Assembly (NCBI RefSeq): GCF_001499855.1
Contig: NZ_LQIK01000001.1
Location: 1-64,000 of the forward strand
Direction: 5' to 3'
Source: Mycobacterium sp. GA-0227b
GTDB taxonomy: Bacteria > Actinomycetota > Actinomycetes > Mycobacteriales > Mycobacteriaceae
DNA: 64,000 nt
Under the pieces are notes generated by a model. It did not search any database, was not told the origin of the DNA, and saw only the letters and a list, made by a program, of their open reading frames with translations. Below are positions 21,239 to 30,009 of the stretch, piece by piece. A program made the position numbers and the translations under genes. How positions within the stretch are numbered: position 1 is the first letter of the stretch; the number at the start of each line of letters is the position of its first letter.

Positions 21239-23449
21239 ATGGCCGACAAGACGACACATGCCCAGGGCGCCGGAGCCGCTCCAACCGCGGACAGTCCGGC
21301 CGCCATCCGAAACGTGGTGCTGGTGGGCCCATCGGGTGGCGGCAAAACCACACTTGTCGAGGCGCTTCTGGTGGCCTCGGGTGTGCTGACCAGAGCCGGC
21401 TCCGTGCAGGACGGCAGCACCGTCTGCGACAACGACGAGGCCGAGATCTCCCAGCAGCGTTCGGTGGGCCTCGCGCTCGCGTCGCTGCGACACGACGGCA
21501 TCAAGGTCAATCTCATCGACACGCCCGGCTACGCAGACTTCGTCGGCGAACTGCGCGCGGGGCTGCGGGCCGCCGACTGCGCGCTGTTCGTCATCGCCGC
21601 CAACGAAGGCATCGACGGACCCACCAGGTCGCTGTGGATGGAGTGCAGCCAGGTCGGCATGCCACGCGCGGTGGTGATCACCAAACTCGACCACGCCCGC
21701 GCGAACTACGACAACGCGTTGGCCGCCGCGCAGCAGGCGTTCGGCGACAAAGTGCTTCCGCTGTACCTGCCGGCCACGCAGGCGAAGCCCGGCGCCAACG
21801 GAGCGGATTCACCGTGCACCGGGCTGATCGGGCTGCTGTCCCAGACGCACTACGAGTACGCCGACGGCAAACGCACCGCGACGCACGATCCCGACGACGC
21901 TTACGCCGAGGCGATCGAGGAGCACCGCGGCGCGCTGATCGAGGGGATCATCGAGGAGTCCGAGGACGAGACGCTGATGGAGCGCTACCTCGGCGGTGAG
22001 CAGATCGATCAGTCGGTGCTCATCGACGACTTGGAGAAGGCCGTCGCGAGGGCGTCGTTCTTCCCGGTCATCCCGGTGTGCAGCAGCACCGGGGTGGGCA
22101 CCGCCGAACTCCTCGAGATCATCACCGCGGGATTCCCCTCGCCGCCCGAGCATCAGCTGCCGGAGGTCTTCACCCCGCAGGGCAAGGGACGCGACCGGCT
22201 GCCGTGCGACGCGGCCGGCCCACTGCTGGCCGAGGTCGTCAAGACCACCTCCGATCCCTACGTCGGGCGGGTCAGCCTGGTCCGGGTGTTCTCCGGGACC
22301 ATCTCCCCCGACGCGACCGTGCATGTGTCCGGCCACTTCTCGTCGTTCTTCGGCGGCAACGGCTCCCTCACCGGTTCGCCGGCCGGCTCGCTGGCCGGGC
22401 ATGAGGACCACGACGAGGACGAGCGCATCGGCACGCTGTCCTTCCCGCTCGGCAAGCAGCAGCGGCCCGCACCGTCGGTGATCGCCGGTGACATCTGCGC
22501 GATCGGGCGCCTCAGCCGCGCCGAGACCGGGGACACGCTGTCGGACAAGTCCGATCCGCTGGTGTTGCGGCCATGGACGATGCCGGAACCACTGTTGCCC
22601 ATCGCAGTGCAGCCCCGGGCGAAGACCGACGAAGACAAGCTCTCCGTGGGGTTGCAGCGGTTGGCCGCCGAAGATCCCACCCTGCGCATCGAACAGAATC
22701 CCGAGACGCACCAGATCGTGCTGTGGACCATGGGCGAGGCGCACGCCAGCGTCGTGCTCGACGCGTTGTCCCGGCGCTACGGTGTCGCCGTCGACACCGT
22801 CGAGTTGCGTGTGCCGTTGCGAGAAACCTTCGCGGGCAAGGCCAAAGGTCACGGCAGGCACGTCAAACAGTCAGGCGGACACGGTCAGTACGCCGTGTGC
22901 GACATCGAAGTCGAACCTCTACCCGAGGGCTCGGGTTTCGAATTCGTCGACAAGGTGGTCGGCGGCGCGGTGCCCCGCCAGTTCATTCCGAGCGTCGAGA
23001 AGGGCGTGCGGGCGCAGATGGAGAAGGGGGTCGGGCCGGGCTATCCGGTCGTCGACATCCGCGTCACGCTGTTCGACGGTAAGGCGCACAGCGTGGACTC
23101 GTCGGACTTCGCCTTCCAGATGGCCGGCGGGCTGGCGCTGCGTGAGGCGGCCGCGGCCACGAAGGTGAACCTGCTCGAACCCGTCGACGAGGTGTCGATC
23201 CTGGTTCCGGACGACTTCGTCGGCGCGATCATGGGCGATCTGGCCGGGCGGCGGGGCCGTGTACTGGGCACCGACAAGGTCGGCGAGGACCGCACGTTGG
23301 TGAAGGCCGAGATCCCTGAGGTCGAACTGACCCGCTATGCCGTCGATCTGCGTTCGCTGGCGCACGGCGCCGGTACCTTCACCCGCTCGTTCGCCCGCTA
23401 CGAACCGATGCCCGAGCACGCCGCTGCGAAGGTCAAGGCCTCGGCCTGA
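21239..23449 (+). CDS. fusA2: Elongation factor G-like protein FusA2
   Basis: 736 residues, EF-G-like GTPase with domains I-V. P-loop GPSGGGKT at about 30-37, G3 DTPGY, G4 TKLD instead of the usual NKxD. The switch-I region (EISQQRSVGLAL) departs from the EF-G consensus, as in the mycobacterial EF-G2/FusA2 paralogues that do not support normal translocation. The C-terminal domains include GGHGQYAVCDIEVEPL and a domain V ending LAHGAGTFTRSFARYEP. Role is uncertain. GGGAAGGGAAC precedes the ATG. Convergent with the STAS gene, one nt between stops. Confidence 0.92.
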   Translation: MADKTTHAQGAGAAPTADSPAAIRNVVLVGPSGGGKTTLVEALLVASGVLTRAGSVQDGSTVCDNDEAEISQQRSVGLALASLRHDGIKVNLIDTPGYADFVGELRAGLRAADCALFVIAANEGIDGPTRSLWMECSQVGMPRAVVITKLDHARANYDNALAAAQQAFGDKVLPLYLPATQAKPGANGADSPCTGLIGLLSQTHYEYADGKRTATHDPDDAYAEAIEEHRGALIEGIIEESEDETLMERYLGGEQIDQSVLIDDLEKAVARASFFPVIPVCSSTGVGTAELLEIITAGFPSPPEHQLPEVFTPQGKGRDRLPCDAAGPLLAEVVKTTSDPYVGRVSLVRVFSGTISPDATVHVSGHFSSFFGGNGSLTGSPAGSLAGHEDHDEDERIGTLSFPLGKQQRPAPSVIAGDICAIGRLSRAETGDTLSDKSDPLVLRPWTMPEPLLPIAVQPRAKTDEDKLSVGLQRLAAEDPTLRIEQNPETHQIVLWTMGEAHASVVLDALSRRYGVAVDTVELRVPLRETFAGKAKGHGRHVKQSGGHGQYAVCDIEVEPLPEGSGFEFVDKVVGGAVPRQFIPSVEKGVRAQMEKGVGPGYPVVDIRVTLFDGKAHSVDSSDFAFQMAGGLALREAAAATKVNLLEPVDEVSILVPDDFVGAIMGDLAGRRGRVLGTDKVGEDRTLVKAEIPEVELTRYAVDLRSLAHGAGTFTRSFARYEPMPEHAAAKVKASA

Positions 23450-23450
23450 C

Positions 23451-23807
23451 TCAACCGGACTTCAGCGCGGTGAGTGCCTCGTCCAACGTCGAATACAGCG
23501 AGAACACCTGATCGAGTCCGGTCAGCTGGATCGGCCGACTGGTCGCCGGGCCGTCCGCCACCACCGCGAAGCGGGCGGCCTTGCTGACACTCTCGTGTGT
23601 CGCGACCAGCGCCTGCAGCCCCGCGGATGCGAGGAAGTCCACCGCCGACAGATCCACCACCAGCGCCGACGGCTCCTGTGTGAGTGCCTCGGTGATCGCC
23701 GCCTGGAACACGGGGACGGTGGCGAGGTCGACGTCGCCGCCGACCTCCAGCACAGCGATGCCGCCCTCGTGCGAGATCGAGGTGGAAATCGGGTCATTAC
23801 GTGACAA
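23451..23807 (-). CDS. STAS-domain anti-sigma factor antagonist
   Basis: 118 residues, a single STAS domain. The phosphorylatable serine is Ser61 in DFLASAG, as in SpoIIAA/RsbV. When dephosphorylated it would bind an anti-sigma kinase and free a sigma factor. The TTG start at 23807 is favoured because GGAGG lies 6 nt upstream. It is divergent from the SpoIIE-type phosphatase gene, separated by 183 nt, and a second STAS gene follows that phosphatase. Confidence 0.88.
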   Translation of the reverse strand: MSRNDPISTSISHEGGIAVLEVGGDVDLATVPVFQAAITEALTQEPSALVVDLSAVDFLASAGLQALVATHESVSKAARFAVVADGPATSRPIQLTGLDQVFSLYSTLDEALTALKSG

Positions 23808-23990
23808 GGCCGTCCTCCGGTCAGCGCCGCCACCGCGACGGCAATGGGCCGAGCTTAACCCGTGGCGTGCGGGCGGATATCAAAGCTTCAGCTGATCGGG
23901 CCGCGATGCGCAGGCTACTGTCGAATCGACAGACCTGAGGTGCTCGGGGATTCCGGTGCGCGCGAGCTGGGAGGGCCGACTGCGTCGAAC

Positions 23991-25958
23991 ATGACCGACC
24001 CCGGAGACTTGTACCACCGCTATGAGCGGGAGCGGGCGCGCGCCGACGATCTGGCCGATCGCGATGAGTTCCGCGGCGCACTGGTCAATTCGCTGCAGGA
24101 AGGCTTCTTCGTCGCCGACGACCACGGGTGCGTTGTCGAGATCAACGACGCCTTCGCCGAGATCACCGGGTACGGCCAGGAAGGCTTGCCCTATCCGATG
24201 CCCCATCCGTGGGTGATCGACGACGCAGCGGCGCATCACCGGAACAAGGCGCTCCTCCGCAACGGCAGGATCACCGCCGAGATCAGGATCCGGCACCGCG
24301 ACGGGCGCCTGCGTTGGGTGGCGGTCAGCATCAACGCCGTCCCGGATCATCACTCCCGCCGAGGCTTGTACGTGGGCACCATCCGCGACGTCACCGGGCC
24401 GCGCGCCGCCGCGGAGCGCGACCGTGCGGTAGCGCGCCTGGCCACCGCCGTCAGCGTCGCGAGGAACGTCGATGAGGTGCTGGCGATCACGTTGGCCCAG
24501 TGCCGCGTACCGCTGGATGCGCAGCGGCTGATGGCGGTCATATGGCCGAAGACCGAGGGCGAGCAGCCGACGGTACGGGTCGCGGGCGAACCGGGGTTGG
24601 CCGGCTGGGAGGACCTGGACGAGGACTGGCGCCGCACATTCGAGGACGCCCGCATGTGGATACCGCTGACCGTGACACCGGTCGGCGCGGCGCCCAGCGC
24701 CGGCACCACCCGCGGTTTCGTCGCCGTCCTCTCCGGCGCGCGCGACGTCGTGTTGTGCCTCGAGCACCGGGAGCCGCGGGTCGTCAGCGCGGAGGACCGG
24801 CGCTTGATCGGGGCACTGGTCGGCCACCTCAGCCTGGCCATGCAACACGTCCGGCAGTTCGAAAGCGCCCGGGAGACGTCGCTGACGCTGCAGCGGTCGC
24901 TGCTGGCACCGACCGATCTGCCGGCAGGGTTCGCCGTCCGCTACGAGCCGGCGGTGCATCCGCTGGAGATCGGCGGGGACTTCTACGAAGTGCTTCCCGT
25001 CGGTGAACGCCGGATCGGGCTGGTCGTCGGAGACTGTGTGGGCCGCGGCCTGGCGGCGGCCGCGGTGATGGGCCAGTTGCGCGCGTCGACACGCGCGTTG
25101 CTGCTGACCGGCGCGCAGCCCTCGACCGTGCTCGAACACCTCGACTCGGTCGCCGAGTTCATCCCGGATGCCTTCTGCACCACCGTGTTCGTCGCGATCA
25201 TCGACACCGAATCCGCGACGGTGCAGTACAGCAGCGCCGGACATGTGCCGCCGGTGCTGGTGTCCGAAGCGGCGCCACCGCAGTTGCTGGACGCGGCGTG
25301 CTCGGTTCCGTTGGCGGTCAAGCACACCCAACCGCGCCCGCAGGCAACGCACCTGTTGGCCCCGCTCTCGACGCTGATGCTCTACACCGACGGTCTGGTC
25401 GAACGCCGCAGCCGACCGATCGACGCCCAGATCGAGCAGGTGGCCACCGTGGTGGCCGACACCGCGGATCTGCCGATCGAAGAAGTCGCCGACGCGGTGC
25501 TGGCCAGAATGTCACCCGAGGGCGGCTACGACGACGACGTGGCGATCGTGCTCTATCGGTCCACCCGCGCCGCGCTTGTCATCGACGACACCGCGACCGC
25601 CCCGAAGCTGACGGAGGTGCGGCATCGACTGGCGGCGTGGCTCAGGTCGAACGGTATCTCCGACGCGGCGGCGGCCGACCTCGTCCTCGTCGTCAACGAG
25701 GCGTGCTCCAACAGCGTCGAGCACGCCTACCGCGGACGTGCGCCCGGGCGCATGCGCGTGGAAGCCGAGATTCACGACGACGCCGTGCATGTGCGGGTCA
25801 CCGACTTCGGGTCGTGGAAGGCGCCACCCGCCGATCCCGGCACCCGGGGCCGCGGCCTGTTGTTGATGCGCGCGGTCAGCGATCACGTCGACCTGGACGG
25901 CACTCCGGCGGGGACGACCGTGGCTATGACGTTTCAATTACCGGAGATTCAACTTTGA
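23991..25958 (+). CDS. PAS-GAF-SpoIIE phosphatase fused to HATPase (anti-sigma-kinase-like) domain
   Basis: 655 residues with a short acidic coiled N-terminus. PAS domain (about 25-135; NSLQEGFFVADDHGCVVEIN), GAF-like region (about 150-290), PP2C/SpoIIE phosphatase (about 310-515) with metal aspartates in IGGDFYEV, VVGDCVGRG, LYTDGLVE and YDDDVAIVL, then an RsbW-like ATPase (about 525-655) with N-box VNEACSNSVEHAY and GRGLLLM. It would dephosphorylate STAS partners and also carries a kinase-like module, coupling a sensory signal to sigma-factor release. It is flanked by two STAS genes. No close SD; start ATG 23991 is the only good candidate. Confidence 0.9.
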   Translation: MTDPGDLYHRYERERARADDLADRDEFRGALVNSLQEGFFVADDHGCVVEINDAFAEITGYGQEGLPYPMPHPWVIDDAAAHHRNKALLRNGRITAEIRIRHRDGRLRWVAVSINAVPDHHSRRGLYVGTIRDVTGPRAAAERDRAVARLATAVSVARNVDEVLAITLAQCRVPLDAQRLMAVIWPKTEGEQPTVRVAGEPGLAGWEDLDEDWRRTFEDARMWIPLTVTPVGAAPSAGTTRGFVAVLSGARDVVLCLEHREPRVVSAEDRRLIGALVGHLSLAMQHVRQFESARETSLTLQRSLLAPTDLPAGFAVRYEPAVHPLEIGGDFYEVLPVGERRIGLVVGDCVGRGLAAAAVMGQLRASTRALLLTGAQPSTVLEHLDSVAEFIPDAFCTTVFVAIIDTESATVQYSSAGHVPPVLVSEAAPPQLLDAACSVPLAVKHTQPRPQATHLLAPLSTLMLYTDGLVERRSRPIDAQIEQVATVVADTADLPIEEVADAVLARMSPEGGYDDDVAIVLYRSTRAALVIDDTATAPKLTEVRHRLAAWLRSNGISDAAAADLVLVVNEACSNSVEHAYRGRAPGRMRVEAEIHDDAVHVRVTDFGSWKAPPADPGTRGRGLLLMRAVSDHVDLDGTPAGTTVAMTFQLPEIQL

Positions 25959-26157
25959 CGAAGTTCTACGCGGCGTCGACGCCGTCCGCGTGGTATTACA
26001 TCTATCGGCAAGGACGTCTGTCGAGGAAAGGCAGCGGTGCGGACTATTTGGTATGCACGGAGGCGGCGGCGCCTCTAGGACACGGAGGTGCTGTGACTGG
26101 AACCGCTCACGTTGCCGTCGATGGGTGTGCCCGACTGTCGGTGAGACTCTGAAAGCC
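25959..26157 (+). other. Spacer between SpoIIE-type phosphatase and second STAS gene
   Basis: About 200 bases with no supported gene. It probably holds the promoter of the STAS gene at 26158. I see no strong terminator. Confidence 0.3.
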
Positions 26158-26469
26158 ATGGGGCAAGACCAGTTCCGGTTCACCGCCGGAAGCGCCGAAG
26201 CGCGTCCGGTCGTCACCGCGGTCGGCGAGATCGACTTGGCGAACGTCGATGAGTTCAGCGCGGTCTTGTCGCGCGCTGCGACGGACAGCTCAGCGGTGAC
26301 GGTCGATCTCACGCGGGTGACGTACTGCGACAGCGCCGCGTTGCGCGCGCTGTTCTCCGTCGCGGCGAGCGCCAAGCTGGATTTGATCGTGCCCGCGAAA
26401 GGACCGATCACCACCCTGCTCACCATTTCCGGCCTCGACAAGGTCGCCACGGTCACCGTCGTCGACTGA
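26158..26469 (+). CDS. STAS-domain protein (second antagonist)
   Basis: 103 residues, single STAS domain with the switch serine in TYCDSAALRAL (Ser59; Cys57 and Asp58 precede it). Beta strands ARPVVTAVGEIDLANV and AVTVDLTRV fit the family. A GAAAG lies just before the ATG. It is downstream of the SpoIIE/HATPase gene in the same direction and probably one of its substrates. Convergent with the DMT transporter gene, 16 nt apart. Confidence 0.85.
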   Translation: MGQDQFRFTAGSAEARPVVTAVGEIDLANVDEFSAVLSRAATDSSAVTVDLTRVTYCDSAALRALFSVAASAKLDLIVPAKGPITTLLTISGLDKVATVTVVD

Positions 26470-26485
26470 TCGGTTCGCCTGACGG

Positions 26486-27376
26486 CTAAGACCCGCGCTT
26501 CGCGGCCGCTTCGAGTTCCTCTTCCAGCGCGCCCTCGTCGCGGCCGAGCGCGATCGTCGCCGCCGTCATCGCGGCGATTGCGATCGTGATCGCGATGGCC
26601 TTTCCGCCGTCGACGGTCAGATCCTCGCCGAGCACCACCGCGCCCAGCACGACGGCGATCACGGGTTCGAGCACCAACATGGTGGGCACGGAGGTCTGCA
26701 AGGAGCCGGCGTGAAATGCGGACTGCTGCAGGAACACCGCGACGACGCCCAGCACGAGAAGCAGATACAGTCCCGGTGCGGTGAGGACGGCGCGCACGCC
26801 CTCATGCGTGAGCAGGTGCATGACGATCTTGGTCAGCACCGCGACGACGCCGAACAACACACCCACCGCGACCGCCAGCAGCACCGCCCGCTTCCATCCG
26901 CCGTTGCGGACCGCGACGGTGACACACACCATCACCGCCCCGGTACAGACGACGGCGACGAGCGCCGACAGCGGGGCAGACGCCTCGTAGTCGCCGGGCC
27001 GCGTCTTGGCCAGCAACACGAAAACGGCCAGTGCCGTGGTGAGCACCAAAGCCCACATCCACTCTCCGCGGGTGACCCGGCGGTTGGCCAGCCGTGCACT
27101 CATCGGCAGCGCGAACAGCAGAGCGGACACCAGGATCGGTTGCACCAGCAGCAACGATCCGTTGGCCAAGGCGAGAGCCTGAAAGACGTAGCCCGCAACG
27201 GCCGCGGCCGTGCCCGCCCACCACAGCCGTCTACGTAGCAGCGTCATCACCATCACGGTGCTGACACCGTGCTCCTCGGGGACGTCCATGGTCGCGCGCT
27301 GTCGAACCACGATGCCGATCGCCAAAAAGACCGCGGCGAGCAGGGCGAGCACGACGACCAGGCCCTGGCCTACCAC
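26486..27376 (-). CDS. DMT/NIPA-like multidrug or metal transporter
   Basis: 296 residues with about 9-10 TM helices, an EamA/NIPA-like pattern (VLEPVIAVVLGAVVLGEDL near the C-terminus). It probably exports or exchanges a small metabolite; NIPA relatives carry magnesium. The GTG start at 27376 lies inside a 14-bp-period direct repeat, where GGTAGG of the neighbouring copy can serve as ribosome site. The C-terminus is acidic (EEELEAAAKRGS). Confidence 0.78.
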   Translation of the reverse strand: MVGQGLVVVLALLAAVFLAIGIVVRQRATMDVPEEHGVSTVMVMTLLRRRLWWAGTAAAVAGYVFQALALANGSLLLVQPILVSALLFALPMSARLANRRVTRGEWMWALVLTTALAVFVLLAKTRPGDYEASAPLSALVAVVCTGAVMVCVTVAVRNGGWKRAVLLAVAVGVLFGVVAVLTKIVMHLLTHEGVRAVLTAPGLYLLLVLGVVAVFLQQSAFHAGSLQTSVPTMLVLEPVIAVVLGAVVLGEDLTVDGGKAIAITIAIAAMTAATIALGRDEGALEEELEAAAKRGS

Positions 27377-27407
27377 GACGGGCCTACCAAAGCTGGCCTA
27401 CCAAAGC
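27367..27407. repeat. Three 14-bp-period direct repeats at the transporter start
   Basis: GGCCTACCAAAGC occurs perfectly at 27381-27393 and 27395-27407, and its first nine bases again at 27367-27375. Spacing is exactly 14 bp. The third copy overlaps the GTG start codon of the minus-strand transporter gene, so on the mRNA each copy presents GGTAGG. Confidence 0.8.
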
Positions 27408-27530
27408 GTTCCGCCCCTTTCCGGCCACAGCGAGCACATCGGACAAGCACAACATACGGCCGGCCGGTCCGCCGAACTGGCGACCGCCCGCGAGGTTTGG
27501 TGCCCCAACTATCGGGGCATCAAACCGATC

Positions 27531-27881
27531 ATGAACTTGCGACGTTTGATCCTGCTGGTCGGCGCAGTCGTACTCGTCATCGGGGTCGTCGGGCTGCTGA
27601 TGCCCGTATCGATCTCGGGACCCGACAACCAGGAGATCGGATGTGGCAACGCCGTCGCCGCGGACGACTCCGCGGCCCGCGAGGCCAACACCAACGACCC
27701 GAACCAGCTGAAGAACCTGCCGGTAATCGACGAGCTGACGGAGGATCCGCCCGACTACGTCGCGCAGTGCAACTCGGCGGTCTCCGACCGCCGCATGTGG
27801 TCGATTCCCGTGGCCGTCATCGGTTTGGTGGTGCTCGTCGGCGGCTTCCTGGTCGGCGGACGCGCGACCCGCGCGGGTTAG
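27531..27881 (+). CDS. Small conserved membrane protein with two TM helices
   Basis: 116 residues: N-terminal TM (about 6-26), an extracytoplasmic loop of about 65 residues with cysteines in EIGCGNAV and YVAQCNSAV that could form a disulfide, and a second TM (about 90-110) ending in a basic tail. Loop motifs DYVAQCNSAVSDRRMW and the layout recur in mycobacterial proteins of unknown function. Its TAG stop overlaps the convergent downstream gene by 4 nt. No clear SD. Confidence 0.7.
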   Translation: MNLRRLILLVGAVVLVIGVVGLLMPVSISGPDNQEIGCGNAVAADDSAAREANTNDPNQLKNLPVIDELTEDPPDYVAQCNSAVSDRRMWSIPVAVIGLVVLVGGFLVGGRATRAG

Positions 27882-28153
27882 CTGGCCTCGCGACCGCCCG
27901 CGACGACCCGCAGGGTCGGGGCCGTACTGTCGGGCGCGATCCTGTCGTTGACGTTCGCGACGACCGAGTCGACGCGATGGACCGCCCGGTCGCACAGGCC
28001 GCGTACCTTGTCGCTGGCCGTGTCCACGTCGTCGGCCGCGCTCAGCAGATAGGCCCGCACGTTGACGCGCAGTCGTTCGCCGGCGGAGCGCACACGGCGG
28101 CGCAGCCGATCGTCGATCTCGACCGTGACGTAGGGCATCACGTGAAGCTTCAT
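27878..28153 (-). CDS. Small hypothetical protein, RHH-like N-terminus
   Basis: 91 residues. The start ([20 protein letters not shown]) resembles the strand-helix opening of ribbon-helix-helix proteins, but the rest is not diagnostic. The ATG at 28153 overlaps the MFS transporter stop as ATGA, which supports both the start and expression as a downstream operon gene. Met6 is an alternative. Function unknown. Confidence 0.55.
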   Translation of the reverse strand: MKLHVMPYVTVEIDDRLRRRVRSAGERLRVNVRAYLLSAADDVDTASDKVRGLCDRAVHRVDSVVANVNDRIAPDSTAPTLRVVAGGREAS

Positions 28154-29457
28154 AGGCCCACCTTAGCCGCGGGGACCTGCTGGTCGCTGGTTTGGACGAG
28201 CGGTCGGCCCGCGGACTCGCGCAGAGTGAGGATCGCCGCGAGCGAGACGACGGCGGCGACGATCAGGTACCACGCGGGCGCCAGGTCGCTGCCGGTCTCG
28301 GAGGCGAGCCAGGTGACGACGTAGGGCGTCGTACCGCCGAATCCGGCGACGCAGATGTTGTAGCCGATCGAGAACCCGCTGTAGCGCACGGTGGTGGCGA
28401 ACAGTTCGACGCCCGCCGACACCGCGGCCGAGACGTAGATCGACTCGATGACCGCGAGCCCGCAGTGCGCGGCGATCGCGGCGACCATCGATCCGGAATT
28501 CAACAGCAGGAAGAACGGATAGCCGAGCACCGCGAACGCCACCGAGCCGGCGATCAGCATCGGCCGGCGGCCGATCCGGTCGGACAGCGCGGCCAGCGGA
28601 AGAATGAGTATCAGCGCGACGAGGCTGGCCAGGGTGATCGAGACGAAGGCGTCGGTCTTGCTGAACCCGAGTGTCTTGATGAAATAGGTCGGCAGGAACG
28701 TGAACACCACGTAGTAGCCGATGTTGAAGACGATGAACAGGCCGATCACCTGCAGGATGAGCCGCCACGACGTCCTCACCGCTTCGCGCAGCGGCGACTT
28801 GGCGACCCGGTCGCTTCTGCTGAGCTCGGCGAACTGCGGCGTGTCGTCGAGGCGAAGCCGGATGTAGAGGCCGACGAGGCCCAGCGGCCCGGCGATCAGG
28901 AAAGGAATGCGCCAGCCATAGCTCTCCATCGCCGCGGGCGGCAGCAGCGCCTGCAGCAGCGTCACGGTCACCGAGCCGAGAAGAAAGCCCAGGACACCGG
29001 ACCATGCCATGAACGTGATCGTCAGCCCGCGACGCCGGTCGGACGCGAACTCAGCGAGATAGACTGCGCCGCCGCCATATTCGCCACCAGCCGAGAATCC
29101 CTGCAGGCAGCGCAGGAACAGCAGCAGCAGCGGAGCGGCCACACCGATCGAGGCGTATGTCGGCAGCAGGCCGATCAGTACCGTTGCGCCGCTCATCAGC
29201 AGGATCACCAGTGCCAGTACCCGCTGCCTGCCCAGCTTGTCGCCGAGCGGGCCGAAGACGAACCCGCCCAGCGGCCGCATGAAGAAGGCCGCCGCGAAGA
29301 TCGCGAAGGTGTTGAGCAGCGCTGCCGTCTCGTTGCCCGCCGGGAAGAAGTTGGCGGCGATGAACGTCGCCAGGAAGCCGTAGATCGCGAAGTCGAACCA
29401 CTCGACCGCGTTGCTGATCGAGGCGCCGGTGATCGCCTTGCGCACCTCGCTTGGCAT
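28150..29457 (-). CDS. MFS metabolite:proton symporter (ProP/ShiA-like)
   Basis: 435 residues, 12 TM helices, MHS-family features: N-terminal [14 protein letters not shown], loop motif [10 protein letters not shown] and the second-half copy [10 protein letters not shown]. Members take up organic acids, shikimate, proline or betaine with protons. AGGAGG lies 6 nt before the ATG at 29457. A perfect 8-bp-arm inverted repeat at 29495-29514 is a likely operator. No regulator gene is adjacent. Confidence 0.88.
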   Translation of the reverse strand: MPSEVRKAITGASISNAVEWFDFAIYGFLATFIAANFFPAGNETAALLNTFAIFAAAFFMRPLGGFVFGPLGDKLGRQRVLALVILLMSGATVLIGLLPTYASIGVAAPLLLLFLRCLQGFSAGGEYGGGAVYLAEFASDRRRGLTITFMAWSGVLGFLLGSVTVTLLQALLPPAAMESYGWRIPFLIAGPLGLVGLYIRLRLDDTPQFAELSRSDRVAKSPLREAVRTSWRLILQVIGLFIVFNIGYYVVFTFLPTYFIKTLGFSKTDAFVSITLASLVALILILPLAALSDRIGRRPMLIAGSVAFAVLGYPFFLLLNSGSMVAAIAAHCGLAVIESIYVSAAVSAGVELFATTVRYSGFSIGYNICVAGFGGTTPYVVTWLASETGSDLAPAWYLIVAAVVSLAAILTLRESAGRPLVQTSDQQVPAAKVGL

Positions 29458-29494
29458 CCCGGCCTCCTGAAAGTAAGCGTCCCGCTGAGCATTT

Positions 29495-29514
29495 CGCTTA
29501 TCGTTTGATAAGCG
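29495..29514. promoter_or_regulatory. Palindromic operator upstream of MFS symporter
   Basis: CGCTTATC-GTTT-GATAAGCG, a perfect 20-bp dyad with 8-bp arms, 38 bases upstream of the symporter ATG. No T-run follows on either strand, so an operator is more likely than a terminator. Confidence 0.6.
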
Positions 29515-29586
29515 TCCTAAGACGATATCGGGCAGCGCGTCAACGGCCCACCGTCTCTTGGTATGAGGTCGACGTCAAGCGCGCCT

Positions 29587-30009
29587 CTACCGTCGCCGCT
29601 CCCCCACCCAGAACGGCCGCGTCGCCAACACCACGGCCGTCAGCACTGCAAGCGGCGCCAGCAACGGCACCCACGGCAGCTCCAGCGGTAACGCGACCGC
29701 CGCCAGCCCGATGGCCGCGAAGCCGAGCGCACCGATGACTGTCGGGGCGGTGACGTCCGCGGTGTGCCGCAACACCAGATACGCGGCCCCCGACAGTCCA
29801 CACAACGCCGCCACAGCGGGAGTCGCCGAAGCAAGGACGATCGCCGCGGCGGTGGACACCACCGCCAATGTCGCGGCTGCACGAAACACGTTGCCCGCCA
29901 AGATGAGTACTACCGCCACGCCACACGCGGCCAACGCCGCACCCTCGGACTGCAACGTGGCCGCGGCCACCATGACCAAGCCGAACGCCGTCGACAATGC
30001 GCGGTTCAC
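29587..30009 (-). CDS. Membrane protein, last gene of moxR operon (Rv3162c-like)
   Basis: 140 residues that are almost all hydrophobic: about five TM helices, ending with the basic tail PFWVGERRR. The GTG at 30009 overlaps the DUF58 stop as GTGA. The position after a MoxR-DUF58 pair corresponds to Rv3162c of M. tuberculosis. A longer in-frame extension to 30171 is Arg/His-rich antisense-like sequence inside the DUF58 gene and is rejected. Confidence 0.7.
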   Translation of the reverse strand: MNRALSTAFGLVMVAAATLQSEGAALAACGVAVVLILAGNVFRAAATLAVVSTAAAIVLASATPAVAALCGLSGAAYLVLRHTADVTAPTVIGALGFAAIGLAAVALPLELPWVPLLAPLAVLTAVVLATRPFWVGERRR

